Shown piece after piece: positions 46,101 through 57,063 of a stretch of DNA of 64,000 bases. Source of the DNA: Drosophila pseudoobscura (taxonomy: Eukaryota > Arthropoda > Insecta > Diptera > Drosophilidae); NCBI RefSeq assembly GCF_009870125.1, contig NC_046681.1, forward strand, positions 12,165,001-12,229,000, written 5' to 3'. The position numbers and the translations under genes were made by a program. The notes below the pieces were generated by a model. It saw only the letters and a list, made by a program, of their open reading frames with translations, did not search any database and was not told the DNA's origin. The first letter of the stretch is position 1, and the number at the start of each line of letters is the position of its first letter.

Positions 46101-49100
46101 AGCCCAAAGAGGCGCCCGCCTGGCAACGTCGCGCCTTTCGCTATCTGGTTAGCTTCCCCATCATAGGATGCTGTCTCTGTATGGTCTTTGCTGTGATGTT
46201 TCTCATGTTGCGCTTTCAGGTGAGATGGGAATTCTTAGTTTTACGAAAGTTTTAATTCCATGTGTGCTGTGTGTGTGCGTGTAAAATAGTCTCTTAAATA
46301 CCCTTGCAAAGGTTTTACAAGGTTTCTTTGTGTTTTGTACGCTTTTGAAAGATATAGAATAATTTGAAAATAATTGGTGCTTCTGTGAAGAAAGCCACAG
46401 TTAGAGTTTTCTGTCTTCTGAATTCATTAAATCCGTTTAAATATCTTAATAATTTGTGTATAAATTTGAAAACCCCATCAAACACATATGCCACAATATC
46501 ATTCTTATATTTATATCATATTCTTTGCATTTTACACAGAATTGTTTCGGTAGTTAAACTCTAAAAATATTTAAATTTTCATTATGTCATACCAAAAGTC
46601 ATTCTGGTCCAACCTTTGCTCTTTTTTGATTGGAATTACCATTTCTCACTTCAACAAAATCGGTTTTACAACCAAAATTCAAACAAACCATATCGAATTG
46701 CACCAAAATTCAACGCCCCACTGCTTAAAGTCCTTCAAAAATGAAGTAGAATATCATTATTATGTAATCATATTTTTATGGGCTATGGAAATCCATTTAC
46801 AGTGCTTCACGAACCCATAAAGCTTTATTTGCAAGGGTATTTCGAAGCACGTTTCGATCACGCACGCACGCCCGCCCTCAATCGCCCTTGCGCTCGGCTG
46901 TGCTGGGGCCCAATTTGCACGAGTGTTGCACAGTGCGTATAATTAATATTGTTTTCACGTTAGGGGCGCCTCAAATTTGTGCGAGTGTGTGCTCAAGTGT
47001 GTTTGTGTTCTTGTGCGTGTACGAGTATCGCCTGTTTATCAATTTGCGTTAACATTTTGGTTAGTCGCTTGCCTGTTGTTGTAGTAGCGCTTGTTCCTCA
47101 CGCCTTTACGAGCACTTACACAGACACGACACACAACAACAACAACAAAAGGCACACACACAGATACCTTAAGTTTCACACACACACACATACACTCTCA
47201 CATTTTGGTGGCTTCCGCTTCCGCTGTTGGATGTTGCTGCTTCTGTTATTGCATTGACATTTTATGCGCGCACACTTTTATTTTCTTGTTGTTTTCTGTT
47301 TTTCTTTATTTTTCTTTCTGTTTCGTTCTCTTCTTTTTAGTACGTCTTTCTTTGCAACGAATACGGCTAAAGAAGCAGTGAAATAAATACGTTTATCACT
47401 CATCACGCCTCATTGAATTGTTTTTACATACGAGTATCTGTATATTTTCCTTTGGACTTTTCCGTTTCGGTTTCTTTCTTTACTTCACAGGATTGGCTGG
47501 ATCACCATAAAATACCCGATAAAGGAGTTGCTCAATGCATGTATAATTTGCACAAGGTTCTTATTCATTTCTAACTTGCAATCTACTTATAATTAATCAA
47601 TGTCTGTAAGCTGTCTATGTTTTCGTCGTAGTTAGTTGTCATTGTCATTGTTGCATTAGCATAATGGAAGGCTTGAGGGAAAAAGTCCAGCTACGACCAT
47701 ATTTTATATTCGTTTTGGGTCTATTTTTTTTGGCTAGGGATATCATAACACGAGTTTATTTATTGATATTTTTTAGGAGACACAAATATATACTATAAAT
47801 ACTGAAAGTTTGACCCACTTTATCATCCCATTCCCAAGCCACTGTTCGATATAAACGATGATAACCAATCAACCTACCATTCGGTAGGCTTCCATTGTAA
47901 ACTGTAGTTTCCCATCGGCATCTGTTATTTTAGTGGTTCACCGCTAGATAAATGTTTTCTTATTTCTACCATCCATCAAAACAGTTTCCCCATCCACACT
48001 TTTGGTTCCCCCAACCGCCCAACGCCCCATTCCTGGCAAACCGTTTACCAAGCATTTTTTCGTTTCAATTAAAACTTTAACCACACATATGTACGGGTAT
48101 GCACACACCATGGTCGGTGGCTGTGGGGGCCATTATTTTCCATACGCATTTTCTTTTCTTTTTTTCCCCCATCAGCAAGGAATGACGTTAATTAAAATTC
48201 CCAGCTGGCGAAAAAGAAAACCGCCTTCGGGCAGCCACAGAAAGATATAGAATGAGATACAGTTGGGACAGAGAGAGAGAGAGAGAGAGAGAGCATGATA
48301 GAAAAAACTTTGGTTGACATTAAACAATCCAACGCATAATTGAATGTCCAGAACCCAGTCCAGTACATGTCCAGCTTTTCTTGTGGGCGGAAATATAATA
48401 GCAGACACAATGATGTGAAGAAAGGAGGGGTCTCCGGTTTCCCATTGCCAGGACGCACAATTGTGGCTCCCATCTCCTGATGCCGTCAGCTGTCTGTGAC
48501 CTTCATGTGTTAATTGTCGGGCAACATTGAATCTACTGGGAATTGAACTTTAATTTGTCAACTTTGCTTGGCTCTGCAGAGGGACATGTCATGTTATGAT
48601 AAGATTAAGGGGACAGGCCATTATACACCGGAACTTTTTGTGCTCTGACCGGCAGTCACAAACTATGACCTTCAAGTGTTAACTGGGACCAGACTTTTGG
48701 GGGATATCAGGATAGATGAATTTTGATAGGTGCTAGGGGAAATTAACTAAGAAATATCCAGGGATTCATTAAACTCTATGAATATTGACTCTTTGAAGCC
48801 ATAACTTTTCTTTAAGCAGAACAAAAACTATTACTTTTGATGTATGCAAATATGCTATAGAAAACTTCACTTTATGATGCTTTAAATTTTCATTGAGTTC
48901 TTCCGATTCAGATAATATACTCTCATAAGATCAATAAAGTTTATGGATACTACAAACTTGCTCAACAAGCCACTTTAACGAATACTTCTTTATTTTAAAA
49001 CACTTAAATAAAATTGTTATACTCAAGCTAGAAAGAATAGTATCATTTTAGCATCAATTATCTTTTCAATAAAAACTGTCTATACAAAATAGATACAATT

Positions 49101-52100
49101 GTGAAAAAATCTATTTAGTGGCAGTTTTTGTTTGAGTCGCTAGCAAGTCTTTCTTCTTTTAGTCTAGTATAAATGTAGCACTCATTGGATCACCACGTAC
49201 ATCAACTCTAGTGCAAAATACACTTTTCCAATAAGATGGCGACAAAGAGAACTCAATTTTATAAACTATCACCTCTTCCACTCATCAGGAGTGTTAAAGA
49301 GCCTGTCCACCTCTGCTCCACTCCGCCAGCTGGACAGTTGACATTGTTGTTTGGCTGCTGTCGGTTGTTTGGTGGAAGTTCATGTGGATTAATGCGTACC
49401 TGGAACCACGGGGACAATGGCTTTTTGGGTTCTACTCTCATTTCTCTTTTTTACTGCTCAGCCGAGCACTAAAGTGTGGCCGTAATGAAGCATGGCGAAG
49501 GCGAGGTTCCTGTGTGTGTGTGGCGCCTGTCAAGAGCAGGTCAGTGGGGGAAACTAGGTGCTGGTTGAAGTTTTGGTTAACGTTGGGCGGAATTTCCACC
49601 AGGTTTAGTGGTTTAGCTGCAGGATGTGTAAGGCATAAAAGGACCACAATGTGTGTGTGTCGCATGGGCTATGAGAGATTGGTGCAGTTTAATGGTGGCT
49701 ACTTTATAGCACACTCTCATCGGGTACCTAATTAAAATCCATTGAAGCATATTGCACTCATCTGACAAATTATGAATTTAGAAAACTACCAAAGGAAGGA
49801 AATAAATTACCTTGGCGAACGCGAAGCTTATTAAGAGGAAATGTATGCATTGCAACAAAAGGAATACTTACACAGAAGCATTCAGTGAAAATATACTACT
49901 AATATACATAATTTATAAGAGTATATATGTAGTTACATAACGAAAAGAGCCTGGTCCTATGTTTTATGCACCAGCAATGGCTACAATACGGATTATTACT
50001 GTCTTTTAACGCCACCAAAGTGTAATTTTGAGTGGTTTTCAGCAGACACTTGAGAGTTTCAGGGGGCAACTTTGTAGGTAGTACAGAAGGAAACCACAAA
50101 ATAATCGGAAAGCCGCCTGGTGAATACACGGAAGTAGCTTGTAATGTAATTAAATTAGCTGCGTAAACATTCAATATGCTATTCCACTAACAGTAGAAAG
50201 GGAAGTGTGGGAATGAATAATAATTGCAGGTTAATTAAGATAAAAGTATACTTGGAAAAACGGAAATTGTTGGGGGAAAGTAGGTGGCAAGTGAGAGAGA
50301 GAGAGAGAAAGGCGTGGGCTTCAACTTATGATGATTGATATTGATGTTTGCCCTATTTGTGTGCCAGTTAATCTTATTTGTAGGAAATATATTAATTTTC
50401 TGTATTACTACATTTCTCCATCGCAGGACTGGTGGGACTCCAAGCTGCCGGAGGATAGTGTCCTGTGCTGTCTCAGTGTCATACCCAAGGTTCTTTTGGC
50501 AGGAGCCATTACCCTCATGGATGAGGCTTACTTTAAGCTGGCTGTGTGGCTGAATGATAAGGGTACACTATATATTTTATTGATGCTTCTTAAACCTTTT
50601 ATAATGTATCTATTTTGTACACAGAAAACTATCGCCTACAATCGAAATATGAGAATCATTTGATAGCCAAAGTGGCGCTCTTCCAGTTTGTCAACTCCTT
50701 TCTATCGCTCTTCTATATAGCCTTCTATTTGCGAGATGAAGAGAAGCTCAAAGAGGTAAGAAATATTCAATAGTTTTTGCGGAACTCTTCTAACATTCTT
50801 TATATTTTCCTTTAGCAACTGGCTGGTCTACTCATCTCGCGACAAATCATTGGAAATCTACGGGAATCGGCCATTCCCTATTTCGTGGAGCAATGGAAAT
50901 TGGCCAAATTGAGCTTCAACATGTGGGGTGCGTTGAGTCCCACGCAGAATGTGACACGGAGTCTGGCCGAGGAATTGGCCACAGCCGAGGCCGAGCTTAA
51001 GGCCGAGGCAGCTGGCACGCCCACAAAAAGCCATCAGCAAAGCCAAGAAGCAAGTAAAAGGAATATTGGTCAGGCCGAAATTGAGAGTTCGTTGTACAAA
51101 GTAAGTCGTTAGTGTTCGGTTGCTTCAGCTTACTGAAATCTACTGATTTCTCTATCCTTCTTTTTAGTACGATGGCACCTTTTCCGATCATCTCGAGATG
51201 CTGGTGCAGATGGGTTATGTGGTGCTCTTTTCGGCTGCTTTTCCCTTGGCCGGCATCTGTGCTCTGATTAACAACCTCATGGAGATACGGTCAGATGCGT
51301 TTAAGCTTGCACATGTGCATCAGCGTCCGTTTGGACAGCGTGTGGCAAATATTGGCACCTGGCAGAATGCTTTGAGTATTCTCTCCCTGGCAGCGGTCAT
51401 TGTGAATTGTGCTCTGATTGGGCTCTCTGGTCAGGTGTCGAGGCTATGGCCAGGATTAACCACAGCTCAGACAATTATACTGATTGTTACCCTCGAAGTG
51501 AGTAATATTAATGGAGTACGCCTATGCATTTCAGATGCTTTCACATTCTACATATTCCATAGCACATCATGTTGGGTCTGCGGCAGGCACTCACCTGGTT
51601 GTTGCCCGAGTTGCCTTCCTGGCTGGCAGCGGAAATAGCCCGAGCCGAGCATTGCCGACGGGAAATGCAATGCAAGGGCACCTCACCACGTCCCACCCCG
51701 CCGACACCGCAATCAACCACCTCTACGCAGCCGGAACATGACGGCTCCGGCGGGATGTTGCAAATGGAGAGCGGCGCCAACACCACACACGATCAGTCCA
51801 TGGAGAGTCAGGTGGCCGAGGATTTGCTGCTCTATGGCCACGAGTTCTCTGCCTCCGGTTATGGGCGCAACATCGAGGCGGATGTCAATATTTATGAGAA
51901 CCGTGATTCATCGCCCGATTCCCCACCCTCCCAGGTTCGTGACAGAATAAAATTTCACTCTTTCACATGTAACTTTATAAATATATGTTTGGTTTACCAT
52001 TTTATAGACCAGCACCATACTCATTAGACCGCTGCACGAGTCGACACCACCGCATGGAGGCGCCTCCTTATCCAGTCTGCATCATGATGGCAATGGAGGG

Positions 52101-55100
52101 TAAGTGCCTCATCATTATAATATTAATAATAATAAAAATGGCTTGTGGGTCTTAAAATCGTAAGTATTCTGCACACGCTACGGCGCTGGGGCAACCTCTA
52201 ATGGCCACCAATTGACCTTTCAGCTCGAAAAACATGCACAAAAATGTTCTCAAGAACTACTTTAAAAGTTTCCTAAAATCTTTACTATAAATTTATTTTC
52301 TTTATATTTTTTACTCACTAATTCTGCATTATTTCTGATAAAATAATTCCTTAGAGCTTGTAAAAGTTGTGTTAGAAAATCTCAGCACTTTATACCGGAA
52401 ATACCACCATTTCTTGGATATTCTGTTCGAAATCTAAGCGTATTGACCAAACAACAGCAACAAATCGGGTAAATTTTGGATGGCTGGCTAGAAAAATAGT
52501 TGTGTGTTAAAAAAAAAAATTACATAAGGAAATCGTGATTAATGCTGTAATTTCATGGATCTGTTAAAGGTTTTAGTTTGATCAATGGAACACATTCTCA
52601 GATATAATATTAATAAAAATAAACTGTAAAATCAAACTAAAATCTGTAACAGATGTGCTTCCTTTTCTCTGTGTGTGTTTAGCTGTGTTAAATGCCTTTC
52701 CCAAGCCCTCAAAATTTATTGTGATGCAAAACTCTCGAAATTGGCAAAGCTGCTTTTACCCCATATAAATGTTGGTTATAGAGAATTTAAATATTCTTTA
52801 CTAATATCAAGCTTATAATTATTTTCCCTCTCTTTGTACTCTTTTTCTTACACATTTTATATCTTCGCTTTTTTCATGGCACACAGAGCTTCCGCCAGCA
52901 CGCTAGCCCTGAACTCCGCCGCGTATGCAGCCCGGATGCAACCAATGCATTTGCCAGAAATACCGCCGTTCCGTAAGAAATCTAGCGACTCTGCCGATCA
53001 TACTGGCAGCAGCAACAGCAGCAGTCCGCAGCGTGCCACAATGCGGCAACTATCAGCGCAATATCAACCACAACAACAACTGCAGCAGCAACATCAACAG
53101 AGGATCTCGGAGATACCACCGTTCAAGACGCGCAAAATATCTGCGGAGAGTGCCACGCATTTGAACATGAGTGTAAGATCTTGAGGAAGACTCTATAGAC
53201 TCTCCTTCTACTACCCATTCACATGAGTATCCTTAGACAGCCGTCGACTGTGTCGGTCTGTAGCTGCTCAATGTACTATCTGTGTTTGTAGACTGTTGCA
53301 TTTACTGAAAAAAACCTCGATACCTGTGATCACTTTAATAATCCAACAACTATTAACCAACCTGTGATTAATATAACAACATTAAGTCTGCTAAACCAAC
53401 AATTTAGTTACTATTTTCGGGTCATAGAATTTCTTAATCATCTTATCAGCATTGAAAACATAGAGATATTAAAAAAGTTTTAGATCTTTAATGGAATCAT
53501 ATTTGAATATAAAAGAAATCTATAATTTTGGTGGAGATAAATTATAATAGAATTAGATGGTTATCTCCAATTCCCAGTTATCTGGAAAAAAGTCAAAGAT
53601 TAGTGCTCGAAATTATCAAAACTACTACGTTTAAACTGAATAGAATTGCTTTCAGTTCCAAAAAGGATAATGGATATTCAGGATGATAGATATAGATAGT
53701 ACCACAGCTTCAATAATGCTCAATAAGCCATAGAAAACCCTTAATAATGTGATAGCACACCCTTGATCTAGTGTAACTGAGCCCCTCCCGAAGTTGTATT
53801 CACAAAACCCAGCAAGTACACCCCCACTACTAACCCAAAAACGTACTCACTCTAACTTAACCCTTACCCCGCTCGACTTTTGCCGTTTAAAGGACAAGCT
53901 ACACATAAAACTCCATGCACCCGAATGGATGTCACGCTTAAAAGTCAACGACAATCCGAATCTGCATAGAAGCATAGATTGTATTGCCAAGGTAGTGCAG
54001 AGATACAAATACAAATACGTATAATATATAATAATATTATAACCAAAATCAGATAAATTTACTTTATAAGCAGAATGTGTTTGTTATTCGATGTTTAACT
54101 GTGTGTGTTTTTGATGTTGTTTTCTTGAAAATTGCAGGATATTTGCAGTAGATACATACATATGTAATACATACATATAACGTTGTACCCGTGTTTGATA
54201 TCGTTTTGGGAAGCAGAAAATATGTTTAACCAAATTTAATTGGGCATGAATGAAGCTTTCTTACACTGAAACACCAATGCTGGCCTCTCATCCATTCACC
54301 CACCCCACTAACAAATGGCATGGACTTCTTACACCATACAACCAATCCTCTCATAGCCTATTAATTTCAAACGCTTTCAATGTGTGTAGTTTTAGAGCCA
54401 AATATAATATATCCTTTGAAATCCCAAGTAAAATAATAACAAGCACCATCTGTCATCCTTCACCTAAAGGAACTAGGAAACAATGCCGAAACCTCGGATG
54501 TTTTAAAGCCCGCCCCATCCTGGAGCAATGTGGCCCTGAAGACGGGAGCTCCTGGCAGCATGTTGGCCACCCCACCAGCCTCGCAGCAACAACAGCATAT
54601 AGTGGCATCATCCTCCTCATCGTCGGGCGGCGGTGGCAGCGTTTTCAGTCCCAGTGGGCCCGGACCTGGTGGAGCCGCGGGCAGCATCAGCAATTCCCAG
54701 TCAAGGCCCAGTGTGGGTGCCCTATCAAATTCCTCATCCAGCTCATCCCATAAGCAGCAGAAGAAACTGGAAAAGGAGGAGAAGGAGAGAGAAAAGAAGG
54801 AGGAGAAAGAGCGGGAAAAGGAGAGGAAAGAGGAGAAAGAAAAGGAGAGAAAAGAGGAGAAAGAAAAGGAGAAGCAAAAGGAGAAGGAAAGAGAAAAGGA
54901 GAAGGAAAGAGAGAAGGAAAAAGAAGAGGCAGCCGCAGCCTCCACATCAGCGGGCCCTGTAGATGACGAAGCCAAGGGTATGTTCAATGAAGATAAATTG
55001 AAATGGATCTTAAATTTATAATATTTTGATTTTTGTTGCTTTCTAGCCGCTGAATTGGCGGCCAAGAAATCGCGCCTCAAGCAAAAGCTGGTGAAAAGTG

Positions 55101-55501
55101 CGAGATCTGTGGCTATATTCTCGCTAAAACTGAAGGAACGAAGACAAAGGGAGGCTGAAAAGGCAGCTACCATAGCCGTAGAGCATGCCAAGGTAGGAAA
55201 ACTAAGCTAACGCAACTACACTGAAACTAATCACTAACTAACTAACCGACTAACCAACTAACTGTAGGCTCTGGCTAAGCTGCCGATTCCCCAGGCAGTG
55301 GGAGGTGAACTCTCTCTTATACCCATCGAACAATTGATTCAAATTGAGGATCTCCAACCTGCGATCAAGCCTGCAACAGCAAACGTATCTACAACGACAG
55401 CACCCACATCGACATCGAGCCAGGCAGGCACATCGATGCAGCATCACTATCAATATCAACAGCAGCAGTATCATCATCCACATCCGCACACAGATGACTA
55501 G
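22111..55501 (+). CDS. Anoctamin-8-like (TMEM16H) membrane protein
   Basis: Closest to vertebrate ANO8, a TMEM16-family protein linked to ER-plasma membrane contacts. The fly orthologue is probably CG15270 (from memory). Exons: 22111-22366, 44854-45106, 45268-45638, 45699-45991, 46064-46219, 50427-50562, 50625-50755, 50816-51100, 51168-51497, 51563-51934, 52008-52099, 52887-53172, 54470-54977, 55047-55192, 55268-55501. All are GT-AG and in frame, about 1282 residues (human about 1230). Family signatures: VIEFPEDA and LLARIRS in the cytosolic dimerisation domain, FTSQERQ, DDIAAYFGVK before the first membrane segment, YFAWLGHYT, WKRYSVELAFRWGT, WLNDKENYRL, LFQFVNSFLSLFYIAFY, GYVVLFSAAFPLA, LMEIRSDAFKL and QRPFGQRV. 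A disordered tail with EIPPF motifs and a Lys/Glu tract follows. The first intron is 22.5 kb and hosts a minus-strand gene. Three optional exons are likely. Confidence 0.93.
25384..25430. repeat. GA microsatellite followed by GGTGAC repeats
   Basis: (GA)n with interruptions runs to about 25410, then (G)GTGAC occurs three times to about 25431. A tRNA-like patch lies just to its right on the opposite strand. Confidence 0.75.
33546..33860 (+). other. Unidentified GC-richer open frame in the intron
   Basis: A 104-codon frame in an otherwise AT-rich intron. From the internal Met at 33570 it codes for a short hydrophobic stretch (LLGFVASALSVQLV), then a segment with four Cys (LKNCSNKY, SIPCTSEW, KTECT). 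The last about 25 codons run into T-rich DNA and look like chance. Base composition changes sharply at about 33570 and 33790. It could be a small secreted or membrane peptide, a decayed exon, or part of a dispersed repeat. I do not recognise it. Confidence 0.2.
37821..37900. repeat. 20-bp minisatellite, four units
   Basis: Four consecutive 20-bp units each end in TCGCTCGTCA or a variant (TCGCTCGCTC in the last). The first half varies: CTCACTTTCC, CTCGCTTTTC, CTCGCTTCCC, CTCGTTCGGC. Period is exact and there are no indels. It lies in anoctamin intron 1. Confidence 0.9.
38621..38644. repeat. GGAT tetranucleotide repeat
   Basis: (GGAT)n with one ATAG interruption, about 24 bp, within anoctamin intron 1. 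Confidence 0.8.
42230..42535 (+). mobile_element. Dispersed Drosophila repeat, 3' portion
   Basis: The run GACAGGCAGACATGGCTC, AATCGACTCGG, TGATGCTGATCAAGAATATATATAC, TTTATTGGGTCGGAAACGCTTCCT and the closing TTGAGTATCGGGTATAAC is the familiar end of an interspersed repeat found many times in Drosophila genomes. I recognise the sequence style but do not assign a family name. The left border is unclear. It lies about 120 bp beyond the stop of the nested minus-strand gene, so it may form part of that gene's 3' UTR or 3' flank. Confidence 0.7.
42653..44215 (-). CDS. Nested intronless gene with DUF4485-like N-terminus
   Basis: A single 520-codon open frame on the strand opposite to the host anoctamin gene, inside its first intron. 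Residues about 55-140 (ISDCLVMLE..., CARKWLNELTS..., LRNGYISALSVCLNQKSLYGIF..., MPPEELN) resemble the DUF4485 pattern of a paired helical unit with a W-L motif, an RN-Y motif and a closing PP. The middle is Gln/Pro/Arg-rich and probably disordered (residues 150-300). Lys-rich QKE repeats follow (KEYGFKRSKQKEQQ), then a conserved-looking C-terminal helical part (CDMTFLRECIRRALRG, YLDCEIESYKKICNRY) ending RKRKMTI. No membrane segment or signal peptide is seen. Intronless nested genes like this in flies are often testis-expressed, but expression here is inference. Function is unknown. Confidence 0.8.
   Translation of the reverse strand: MFSPKKVDGGWASSPKESDDASMQHRQSKPGSSKGSRNTMSERGDEKNQEKHPRAVYDAKVNLRISDCLVMLECSPQPEEAFHPNSRECQCARKWLNELTSMKCDTVLEACLRNGYISALSVCLNQKSLYGIFEQMPPEELNLMKILDTSTNASSNHSSFRSNHASRQQFESTRGPQRPFETMNLESPQSSSQQPREAVDRQQRFMEEPQGPVIEPQIYRAEEPQRFQQQRQRYQEQPQKETFYDPATFPPAPHVRQQSGAYYKPSSVKFDTFGAPPRVKAASKKGKGFSPSGEEGGGVTAKDLGSAIKEAPPDSYSAMPTRSILKRNCINGQAPHVYPSYLKTPLSLKDKQYFDDEICYKSPLKSCKTKFASQKECAIKGSRQKEYGFKRSKQKEQQIEQHNTHGTPTNQWKPEASEEESDREKTSQTVITNRYCDMTFLRECIRRALRGEISEGANDYLDCEIESYKKICNRYRCDDPEYKEKMLGGDPIEQRTYLLRNMEEDLTNYVPLLRKRKMTI
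44216..44853 (+). other. Anoctamin intron 1, right end
   Basis: Contains the upstream region of the nested minus-strand gene. A set of short CTAGGGATAT / TCTAGGGAT words recurs at about 44225-44490, suggesting a degenerate satellite-like array. The pyrimidine tract and acceptor TTTCTTGCAG end at 44853. Confidence 0.5.
47491..47556 (+). CDS. Candidate optional exon of the anoctamin gene (22 codons)
   Basis: A strong pyrimidine tract and TTCACAG lead into a 66-nt open segment coding for DWLDHHKIPDKG...NLHK, then AAG|GTTCTT. Both borders are phase 0, matching exon 5 and exon 6. The first residues, D-W-L-D, resemble the start of exon 6 (D-W-W-D-S-K-L-P), so it may be an old duplicate of that exon start. 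Use would add 22 residues to the loop after the membrane segment of exon 5. The donor GTTCTT is weak, which lowers confidence. Confidence 0.45.
48268..48293. repeat. GA microsatellite
   Basis: A (GA)n run of about 26 bp within anoctamin intron 5. Confidence 0.85.
50292..50308. repeat. GA microsatellite
   Basis: A short (GA)n run, about 120 bp upstream of anoctamin exon 6. Confidence 0.75.
52355..52468 (+). CDS. Candidate cassette exon of the anoctamin gene (38 codons)
   Basis: A 114-nt open segment lies between acceptor TTCCTTAG and donor GG|GTAAAT. It starts with one base that completes the Gly codon split at the end of exon 11 and ends on the same phase 2, so it can be included or skipped without changing the frame. 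It codes for ACKSCVRK..., then FIPEIPPFLGYSVRN and a short Gln run. The PEIPPF word recurs in exon 12 (LPEIPPFRKK and ISEIPPFKTR), which strongly suggests real coding sequence in the same disordered tail. Confidence 0.72.
53893..53991 (+). CDS. Candidate cassette exon of the anoctamin gene (33 codons)
   Basis: A 99-nt open segment follows a pyrimidine-rich tract and TTTAAAG, codes for DKLHIKLHAPEWMSRLK... through SIDCIAK, and ends AAG|GTAGTG. Both ends are phase 0, equal to the end of exon 12 and the start of exon 13. The composition is protein-like (Trp, Cys, charged residues), unlike the surrounding AT-rich intron. Confidence 0.62.
54760..54935 (+). repeat. Lys/Glu (KEKE) tract in anoctamin exon 13
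   Basis: A purine-only stretch built of AAGGAGAAAG-like units codes for about 55 residues of alternating Lys and Glu with some Arg. It is predicted as a long single charged helix in the cytosolic tail. The DNA repeat makes it prone to length change. The antisense strand shows long Ser/Phe and Pro-rich false frames. Confidence 0.85.
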
Positions 55502-56778
55502 GCTTGTCAAAAGTAGAGATTGATTAGCAGCCACACACAAACACACACGCACTTTGTAAATAGTTTTCTATGCACCCACTCTCTCCATCTACTTAGCTGA
55601 GTTTTAGTCAAAGTTACCGATGATACTCGTATGTGAGCAAATTTGCTGAATGTGTGTCTTGTCCAGAGTTGGAAGCAACTAATTAACTAAACCTAGTAGT
55701 AGAAAGCAAAAGAAACCTATCTAAAGCTATCAACAGAAAGCGAAGATGTTGAAGGAAATCCATTTCTATATCAATTTTGTGTGGAATTGCTAACTGAATG
55801 GAGATCTAAACACAATGCCATAGTATTTTGCACCCACTGTAATCGAAATCGCAGAAATCTTAGCCAAAAAAAAAAAAAAACAAATACCAAACATATTTGA
55901 AGAAGAATAATTGTGAAACGAATTTTTGTTTAGCGTTTTAGCAGTTGATGTGTTTTTTGGTAGTTAATGTTGTTTAGCATTTAGCCGTAAAGGGAAATTT
56001 GTTACAGCACGAAAAGTGTTGAAAGTGTTACGTTTTGCATTTATGTTGCCACTGAAAGAATAATGATATACATACATATACAAACTAAAGCAATCAAACA
56101 GACACACAGACACTCGAACACAACATGAGCACACACACAACACGCATAACTGTGAGATAATGTCGTCCATTGTTCCTTCCATATATATGTACAAGGATAA
56201 AGCCTTCGCACTCGCTTTTAGCCCATGGTATAAGAAATCGATCAGATCGAAAACGATCCAACGAAACAAATTATTCATCAAATGCTGCAAAAATATTTTT
56301 CATCATTTTACTAAATGTTTGGCTTGAGAAACTTACGAAACTCACAATTAATCTAGTACTTAGACGGATCAACACTCAAACAAACACACTGATAAACACA
56401 AACCCACTTACACACGAATGATATTTGTAAATATTTTGTAGAATTTAAGCGTAAATTAAATGAAGTTTATAAATAACATTACAGTAATACCCGTAACTGT
56501 ACGTGCTCTTGTGTTAAACAAAAAAAAAAAGCAACAAGTTAAAGTAAAGCAATTCATTTGAAAAGAATTTAGATATCGTAGTATTCTTCCATTCGGGTGT
56601 TAGCTTGTCTAAATGGGTTTGCGTTTATTGGTGGCATAATTTTAGGAGTGGCTGTAATTTATAAAGAACTGGACTGGATTGGTGACATCGGAATGCCAGA
56701 ACTGGAACAGAAAGAGTATTATTGAAATATATTCAGTACAATAATAGTTTAAATAATCTGTCTACTTATCTTTTCCAG
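55502..56778 (+). other. Anoctamin 3' UTR or terminal intron
   Basis: AT-rich sequence after the stop codon, with A runs at 55866-55880 and 56519-56531. A short open segment at about 56645-56726 (after ATTTTAG, reading GVAVIYKELDWI) may be another exon but its splice ends are unclear. If no downstream exon is used, the whole stretch is 3' UTR. Confidence 0.4.
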
Positions 56779-56841
56779 AAATCTATGAGTATCCCACGGC
56801 TTATGGCATAGAAAACAAGAAATCACAACCCAGGCTATACG
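56779..56841 (+). CDS. Exon-like segment beyond the anoctamin stop (21 codons)
   Basis: Between TCTTTTCCAG and TACG|GTATGT lies a 63-nt segment open only in the frame with phase 1 at both ends, coding for IYEYPTAYGIENKKSQPRLY. The donor and acceptor are both strong. It could serve an alternative anoctamin C-terminus: phase 1 fits the end of exon 13, or an internal GGAG|GTGAAC site in exon 15. It could instead belong to a separate transcript. A following acceptor (TTTTATAG at about 57328) opens an in-phase frame AKLNEWWTRVK. Confidence 0.4.
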
Positions 56842-57057
56842 GTATGTTCTTCAAGCTAAATCACACTGACTCCTAAACATTCTTCCCGATCCCCTTTCTG
56901 TTTTGTGGTTGTTTCCCTGACCTCATAGCCCATAAAAATTCCTATGCTTCAACAATCTCCAGCATTGCTTTTAATTGGTACGCGTACTCGTAGCTAAAGA
57001 GAACTGTGAAATATGTAAATCCCGTACATGCCACGGACAGAACAGAACAATCGTGTA

Positions 57058-57063
57058 AATAAA
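57058..57063 (+). terminator. Possible distal poly(A) signal
   Basis: AATAAA about 1.55 kb after the anoctamin stop codon. It is a candidate end for a long 3' UTR. Confidence 0.3.

Larger units (their letters stand above)
46220..50426 (+). other. Anoctamin intron 5
   Basis: A 4.2-kb intron. It includes GT/CA-rich sequence at about 46980-47200, a candidate optional exon at 47491-47556, and GA microsatellites at 48268-48293 and 50292-50308. No other gene is seen. Confidence 0.55.

Noticed and set aside
54460..55191. 243-codon minus-strand Ser/Phe-rich frame
   Set aside because: Complement of the anoctamin Lys/Glu tract. It is repeat-driven with no independent signal.
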